Assembly: GCA_943370355.1 (NCBI GenBank)
Contig: CALRQP020000007.1
Location: 1-64,000 of the forward strand
DNA length: 64,000 nt
From: JADCGM01 sp943370355
GTDB lineage: Bacteria; Pseudomonadota; Alphaproteobacteria; Sphingomonadales; Sphingomonadaceae
Reading direction: 5' to 3'
Position numbers and translations under genes: made by a program. Positions 59,761-64,000 of the stretch are shown one piece after another. The notes under the pieces were generated by a model. The model saw only the letters and a list, made by a program, of their open reading frames with translations, was not told the origin of the DNA and did no database searches. Positions within the stretch are counted from its first letter, which is position 1; every line of letters starts with the position of its first letter.

Positions 59761-61253
59761 GCGGTTACGGCCTTGCGTTTGGCGGCCGGCTTCTTCGCGG
59801 CGGCGGCTTTGGGGGCAGGGGCCGGTTTCGCGACCGGCGGCGCCAGTGCGGCAGCCTTCAGCGCATCGAACGAGGCTTGCAGGCAGTCGGCGTAGAAGCC
59901 CGGATCGGGGATCATCTCGCGGTCCGAGGTGAAGCTGATCGCGATGGCGTCGCCATAGCTGTACACCGGATGGATCAGGCCCATGCCGTCGAAGATCGGT
60001 CCGGTGCCGATCTGCCCGACCATCTTGGCACCCGCCATGTAGATGGGCTGGCGCGGCCCCGGCACGTTGGTGACGACGCAATTGAATACGGGCGTGATGC
60101 GATTGGCGAGGCCAAGGCGCGTATAGAGACGTGCGCCCAAACCCGCGAGCGCCGATGGCAGGAACTGGCTATATTCGGTCAAGGTGCGCGCCCCGACGGC
60201 GTTGGTCAGCGCTTTCGAGGCGATGGTGTTTTCGTGGACGGCCTTGAGCCGTTCCAGCGGGTCGGCGATCTGTGTGCCAAGCTGGACGACCATCGCCGAC
60301 ACGAGGTTGCCGAGCGCGCCTTTCTCGCCTTCCTGCCGCACCGAGATCGGGGCCATCGCGGTCATCGATTCATTGGGCAGTTCGCCCTTCGAGTCGAGAT
60401 AGGCGCGCAGCGCCCCGCCGACGACGGTCAGCATCACGTCGTTGACCGTCGGCCCCGGTACAGCCGCGCGGATCGCCTTGACGTCCGAGAGCTGGAACAC
60501 CCGGCCCTCGATGACCCGGTGCGGACCGACATTGCCGTTGAAGCGCGTCCGCGGCGGCGGCCGCAGCCCGGCCGTCGACAATTCTCCCTTGCCGACGCCA
60601 AGACCGAGCTTGGCGATGCCGGGCACCGACGACGCCATCGCCTGCGCGAAGCGGAACGGCTGACGGAGATTGTTGATATAGGAGCGGAACAGCAGTTCGC
60701 CGACGCCCGGCTTGGTCTCGGGCTTCCACTGGTCCACGGGCGGCGGGGCGGGCTCGGGCTCGAGGCTGTGGATCGCCGAGGTCATGTCGACGCCCGACAT
60801 GCCGTCGATCGCGGCATGATGCACCTTCGACAGCAGCGCGAAGCAGCCCTTGGGGAGGCCCGGGATATTGTCGAGGCCTTCGATGACCGTGAATTCCCAG
60901 AGCGGCTTGGCCATGTCCATCGGCCGCGCGTGCAGCCGCGCCGCCTGTATGCACAGCTGCCGCCAGTCGCCCGGGGCGGGGAGGGCGATGTGCCGGGTGT
61001 GGAATTCGATGTCGAAATCGGCATCCTCGACCCAATAGGGGTGGTCGAGATCGCCCGGCACGCGCACCAGCTTCTGCCGGAACGCCCGCGCCCCGCCGAG
61101 CCGCGCCTCGATGTGCGCGAGAATGTCCTTGAAGCGGACGAAGCCGCCGGGGGCCGTGGAGGGATCGTAGATCGCGAGGCTGCCGATATGCATCGGCGTG
61201 TTCGGCGTCTCGAAATAAACGAACGATGCGTCTTGTCCGCTCAATTGCTGCAT
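59757..61253 (-). CDS. WS/DGAT wax-ester synthase / diacylglycerol acyltransferase
   Basis: A 498-residue bifunctional acyltransferase. The active-site motif H145-H-A-A-I-D-G is in LLSKVHHAAIDGMSGVDM; the N-terminus LSGQDASFVYFETPNTPMHIGSLAIYD and the later NVMLTVVGGALRAYLDSKGEL and PVFNCVVTNVPGPRQPIYM are family blocks. It makes wax esters and/or triacylglycerol at the membrane. The C-terminus is a Lys/Ala/Pro-rich basic tail (about 475-498). It is translationally coupled to the hydrolase. The P450 gene upstream on the same strand is 80 bases away and may share the transcript. Confidence 0.94.
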   Translation of the reverse strand: MQQLSGQDASFVYFETPNTPMHIGSLAIYDPSTAPGGFVRFKDILAHIEARLGGARAFRQKLVRVPGDLDHPYWVEDADFDIEFHTRHIALPAPGDWRQLCIQAARLHARPMDMAKPLWEFTVIEGLDNIPGLPKGCFALLSKVHHAAIDGMSGVDMTSAIHSLEPEPAPPPVDQWKPETKPGVGELLFRSYINNLRQPFRFAQAMASSVPGIAKLGLGVGKGELSTAGLRPPPRTRFNGNVGPHRVIEGRVFQLSDVKAIRAAVPGPTVNDVMLTVVGGALRAYLDSKGELPNESMTAMAPISVRQEGEKGALGNLVSAMVVQLGTQIADPLERLKAVHENTIASKALTNAVGARTLTEYSQFLPSALAGLGARLYTRLGLANRITPVFNCVVTNVPGPRQPIYMAGAKMVGQIGTGPIFDGMGLIHPVYSYGDAIAISFTSDREMIPDPGFYADCLQASFDALKAAALAPPVAKPAPAPKAAAAKKPAAKRKAVTA

Positions 61254-61333
61254 GGCCGTCTCTCCCCCGTCGCGCCGCCGGTTCCCGGCTGACGTGTCAT
61301 GTTGCAGTGCAGCATAAGTGCTGCTTCGTCAAC

Positions 61334-64000
61334 TCATTTGCCAAACCCGAACACGTCCTGGTGGTACACGCCGTCCTCGATCAATCCTTCGAGCCAGGTC
61401 GAGCCTGCAAGGTGATCGCCGCCGGTTTTGTCGGCGTGGATTCGGATCAGCGTGTCGCGGACCGCCGGGGCCATGAACTTGCCGTCGCCGCACAGGAAGA
61501 TCTGGCCGCCGCTAGCAACGGTGTCCCAGACCGCATCGCGCGCGGCCCAGAGCGCGTCCTGCACATAGCGGTGCGGGTGGCCGGCGACCTGGCTGAAGGC
61601 GAGGTGGAGGGTGGCGACACCGCTCGCCTGCCAGGCTTCCATCTCGTCGCTGCACAGCCAGTCGTGATCGGGATGCCGCGCGCCGAAGAACAGGTGGCAG
61701 GGGGCAGTGGCGTTCAGCGCCATGCGCTCCTGCAGGAAGCCGCGCAACGGTGCGAAGCCGGTGCCGGGGCCGATCAGCACCAGCGGGACCGCGCCATCCT
61801 GCGGCGGTGCGAAGGGCGGATTGGGGCGGCGGAGGTAGGCGAAGACGCGGTCGCCCGCGCCAAGGTCGCGCATATGCGTCGAGGCGAAGCCCTGATGCTC
61901 GCCGACGCCGGACCAGGCCGGAGCGTGCAATGTGCCGACGATGAGGTCCACCGCATCGGGTTGCGCGAGCGGCGACGAGGCGATCGAATAGAAGCGTGGG
62001 GCAATTGCCGACGACAGTTCGACGAAGGCATCGAGACCGAGTTCGGCGGCCGGATATTTGACCAGCAGACCGGCGATTGTGAGTCGCTTGTCGGCAACCT
62101 CGGCCTGCCACGCCGCATCGTTCGCGAGCTTCGCCAGTTCCGCCTTGGTATTCGGGCAGCGCGTCGCTGCAATCACCACCTCCAGCGCGCGGCGCGGCAT
62201 CGGGTCCTGGATTTCGACGAAGTCGGTCAGCAACTGCCGCACCGTGACTGTGCGCCCGATCGGCAGGTGGCGGAAACGCCCACTCGAACCTTGTGGCGTG
62301 ACCTGAGTCGCACCATCGACCCCGAGCCGGTCGAGCACCAGGTCGACATGCTCCGCCCGGTTGCGGGCATAGACCGCGACATGGTCGCCGGCCGCATAAC
62401 TCTGCCCCTCCGGCAGTTTAATCGTGATGAACCGGGTCGAGCCGCGGGGCGGCTCTTTGGCAAAGTCCCACAGGCCGTCGGCCGGGCGGACCATCTCGTC
62501 ATTGCGAACGATCTCCATCTCGACCGCCTGATCGGGCAGCACCGCCGCGCGGGCATCGCGGCTATCGACCATCTTCAATGACAGGCCGGAGGCCTTCGCC
62601 GCCTCTCCCTTCGCCCCGAGCGCAGCCCACAGGTCCTTCAAAAAGGCTGCCACGCCGCCATCGAAGTCGCCGTCGCCATTCGCCTCGCCGCGCGGGCACA
62701 ATTGCTGCGCGCCGGTGGCTGCAAACGCGGCCTCGATCTTCTTCGGAAACGCCTGATAATTGGGCCACTGCGAGTTGCCGATGCCGAGCACCGCATATTT
62801 GGTGTCGGGCCATTTCGCGTCGCGGAACTGCCCCGCATCGATCGCCGCTTCCGCTGCGAGCGCGCTGTCGGGCGCGCGGCCATTGTAGGTCGCGGTCACG
62901 ACCACGACGACACGGTCCTCGGGCAGTGTACCGAGCGCCTCGTCCATCGACACCGTGCGCGTCTCGAACCCGTCGGCCGCGGCGCGCTCGGCAATCTCCT
63001 CGGCGATGTCGCGTGCGGTGCCCAGCGAGGTGCCGTAGATCACCGACAGCCGCTGACCCGCACCCGCCGCCCGCGCGACGTCGGCGCCGCCGCCTGTCAC
63101 GATCTTGACCGGCTCGGCCACCGTCAGCCGCTCGCCGGGCTTGCGCAGGCGGACCCGCATCCAGAAATCGTCGGGCTTGATCGACAAAGACTCCTTGAGG
63201 CTCAGCCGGTAGCCGCGCCGGTCGGCAATTGCGAAATTCTGCAGGATCATCGCCAGCGCCAGCTTCGCCTCGACGAGTGCGAACTGCCGCCCGATGCAGG
63301 CACGCGCGCCGTTGCCGAACGGCTTGTAGGCGTGCGGGTGATGGGCGGCCTCGGCCTCGGGCAGCCAGCGGTCGATGTCGAACTCGTAGGGATTGTCCCA
63401 GGCGCTCGGATGCCGCTGCAGCCCCGGCGCATAGATGTTGACGGGCCGGTCCTTGCGCAGCGCCCATTTGTCGTCAATCACTTCGTCCTCGAACGGCCCG
63501 ACCGAGAAGGCGGGCGCGGTCGGCCAAAGCCGCTGCGTCTCCTTGATGATGCGCTCGATGACCTTCAGATGCGCGAGATGCTCATAGGCGGGCCGCGTAT
63601 CGCCGGGCAGCACGCGATCGACCTCGGCATAGGCTTGAGCCAGCACCGCCGGCGCGCGCAGCAATTCCATCAGCGCGAAGGTCAGCAGGCCCGATGTCGT
63701 CTCATGGCCGGCGATCAGGAAGGTCAGCACCTGATAGCGGATGTTGATATCGTCGAGCGTCTCGCCGGTTTCCGGATCGGCGGCGGTCAGCATGAGGTTG
63801 AGCAGGTCTTTCGCATCGGTCGGATTCTTGCGCCGTCCGGCGATGACCGAATCGACCAATGTGTTCATCGTGTCGATGTCGTCATGGAACTGCCGGGTTG
63901 ATTTCTTCGCCAGCCGCTGCTGGATCGGCAGCCGGGTGATCACGTTGAGCGCCTCGCCGAGCGCGTCGCCGAGCGACAGCAGGAACGGGTCGAGCTCGTC
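61334..64000 (-). CDS. CYP102-type cytochrome P450/NADPH reductase fusion (5' end outside window)
   Basis: 889 residues are visible; the frame stays open to the right edge, where about 170 N-terminal residues are missing. The P450 part has the I-helix AGHETTSGLLTFAL, E-T-Q-R and the haem-Cys loop FGNGARACIGRQFALVEAKLA. A flavodoxin FMN domain (LSVIYGTSLGTARDIAEEIAERAA) and a ferredoxin-NADP reductase-like FAD/NADPH domain follow (FYSIASSPLAQPDAVDL, GPGTGFAPLRGFLQERMAL, FFGARHPDHDWLCSDEME). The layout is that of P450 BM3, a self-sufficient fatty-acid hydroxylase. The adjacent acyltransferase suggests an acyl substrate. Confidence 0.95.
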   Translation of the reverse strand, partial: DELDPFLLSLGDALGEALNVITRLPIQQRLAKKSTRQFHDDIDTMNTLVDSVIAGRRKNPTDAKDLLNLMLTAADPETGETLDDINIRYQVLTFLIAGHETTSGLLTFALMELLRAPAVLAQAYAEVDRVLPGDTRPAYEHLAHLKVIERIIKETQRLWPTAPAFSVGPFEDEVIDDKWALRKDRPVNIYAPGLQRHPSAWDNPYEFDIDRWLPEAEAAHHPHAYKPFGNGARACIGRQFALVEAKLALAMILQNFAIADRRGYRLSLKESLSIKPDDFWMRVRLRKPGERLTVAEPVKIVTGGGADVARAAGAGQRLSVIYGTSLGTARDIAEEIAERAAADGFETRTVSMDEALGTLPEDRVVVVVTATYNGRAPDSALAAEAAIDAGQFRDAKWPDTKYAVLGIGNSQWPNYQAFPKKIEAAFAATGAQQLCPRGEANGDGDFDGGVAAFLKDLWAALGAKGEAAKASGLSLKMVDSRDARAAVLPDQAVEMEIVRNDEMVRPADGLWDFAKEPPRGSTRFITIKLPEGQSYAAGDHVAVYARNRAEHVDLVLDRLGVDGATQVTPQGSSGRFRHLPIGRTVTVRQLLTDFVEIQDPMPRRALEVVIAATRCPNTKAELAKLANDAAWQAEVADKRLTIAGLLVKYPAAELGLDAFVELSSAIAPRFYSIASSPLAQPDAVDLIVGTLHAPAWSGVGEHQGFASTHMRDLGAGDRVFAYLRRPNPPFAPPQDGAVPLVLIGPGTGFAPLRGFLQERMALNATAPCHLFFGARHPDHDWLCSDEMEAWQASGVATLHLAFSQVAGHPHRYVQDALWAARDAVWDTVASGGQIFLCGDGKFMAPAVRDTLIRIHADKTGGDHLAGSTWLEGLIEDGVYHQDVFGFGK

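Noticed and set aside
58876..60081. Long 401-codon version of the alpha/beta hydrolase
   Set aside because: The extra 107 residues are Arg/His-rich and lie inside the WS/DGAT gene; the ATG at 59760 with ATGA coupling explains the start.
59877..61292. 471-codon plus-strand frame opposite the WS/DGAT gene
   Set aside because: Shadow frame of a GC-rich gene with no recognisable motif.
1..64000. CRISPR arrays, rRNA genes and plasmid-type origins
   Set aside because: No regularly spaced repeats, rRNA sequence or iteron cluster was seen on reading the window.

Overview
The window is GC-rich (about two-thirds G+C by eye) bacterial chromosome and almost certainly comes from an alphaproteobacterium of the order Sphingomonadales. 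The evidence is the obgE-proB-proA-nadD-rsfS-rlmH-envC-ctpA run, an astA-astD-astB arginine catabolism operon, a ccmCDE cluster, a paired DUF1800/DUF1501 locus, frequent ATGA/GTGA start-stop overlaps, and a CYP102-type P450 next to a wax-ester synthase and a phasin. A family-level placement is not secure from sequence alone.

Layout. 1-4.3 kb: the end of an autotransporter-like barrel, then a minus-strand group (RNase H-like protein, FAD dehydrogenase, outer-membrane protein, TrmH-type methylase). 4.4-11 kb: a ThDP enzyme, then a coupled operon (M20 hydrolase, AstA, AstD, AstB) for arginine succinyltransferase catabolism. 11-14.8 kb: ComF, glutaredoxin 3, a nitrilase-family amidase, DUF1178 and a polysaccharide-lyase-like secreted protein. 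14.8-22.7 kb: glnD and mutS on the minus strand, and maeB on the plus strand. 22.7-25.2 kb: small hydrolases and a candidate PEP-CTERM protein. 25.2-34 kb: the obgE...ctpA housekeeping operon, interrupted between proA and nadD by a ParD/ParE-type toxin-antitoxin pair with a 24-bp palindromic operator. 34-39.1 kb: selO, a TetR regulator, an asparagine-synthase-like protein and a divergent GT4 glycosyltransferase.

39.2-46.05 kb is accessory DNA. A P4-type integrase sits just after tRNA-Leu(CAG), and an 11-bp copy of the tRNA 3' end lies at 46041-46051, giving a putative 6.9-kb island. Inside it is an IS1595-family element (40842-43033) with 25-bp terminal inverted repeats (24/25). It carries, besides its transposase, a 30-codon hydrophobic peptide ORF and a HEPN-like gene. 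The element abuts, and probably truncated, an unknown gene that heads a two-gene unit. Next comes a protein joining a HEPN-like R-x4-H region to a C-terminal GIY-YIG nuclease domain. None of these has a function I can assign; the region looks defence-like.

46-64 kb returns to backbone: tRNA-Gly(CCC), rpsF-rpsR-rplI, DUF1800/DUF1501, and a cytochrome c maturation operon. That operon is strikingly reduced: CcmF is a 260-residue, internally deleted form lacking the WWD haem-handling core, and CcmH is absent between CcmG and the TPR protein. The window closes with phospholipid-related enzymes, a PuuD-like membrane protein, and a lipid/polyester-type group (phasin, alpha/beta hydrolase, WS/DGAT acyltransferase, P450-reductase fusion cut by the right edge).

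The two observations most worth following are the reduced Ccm operon and the HEPN-bearing IS/island.
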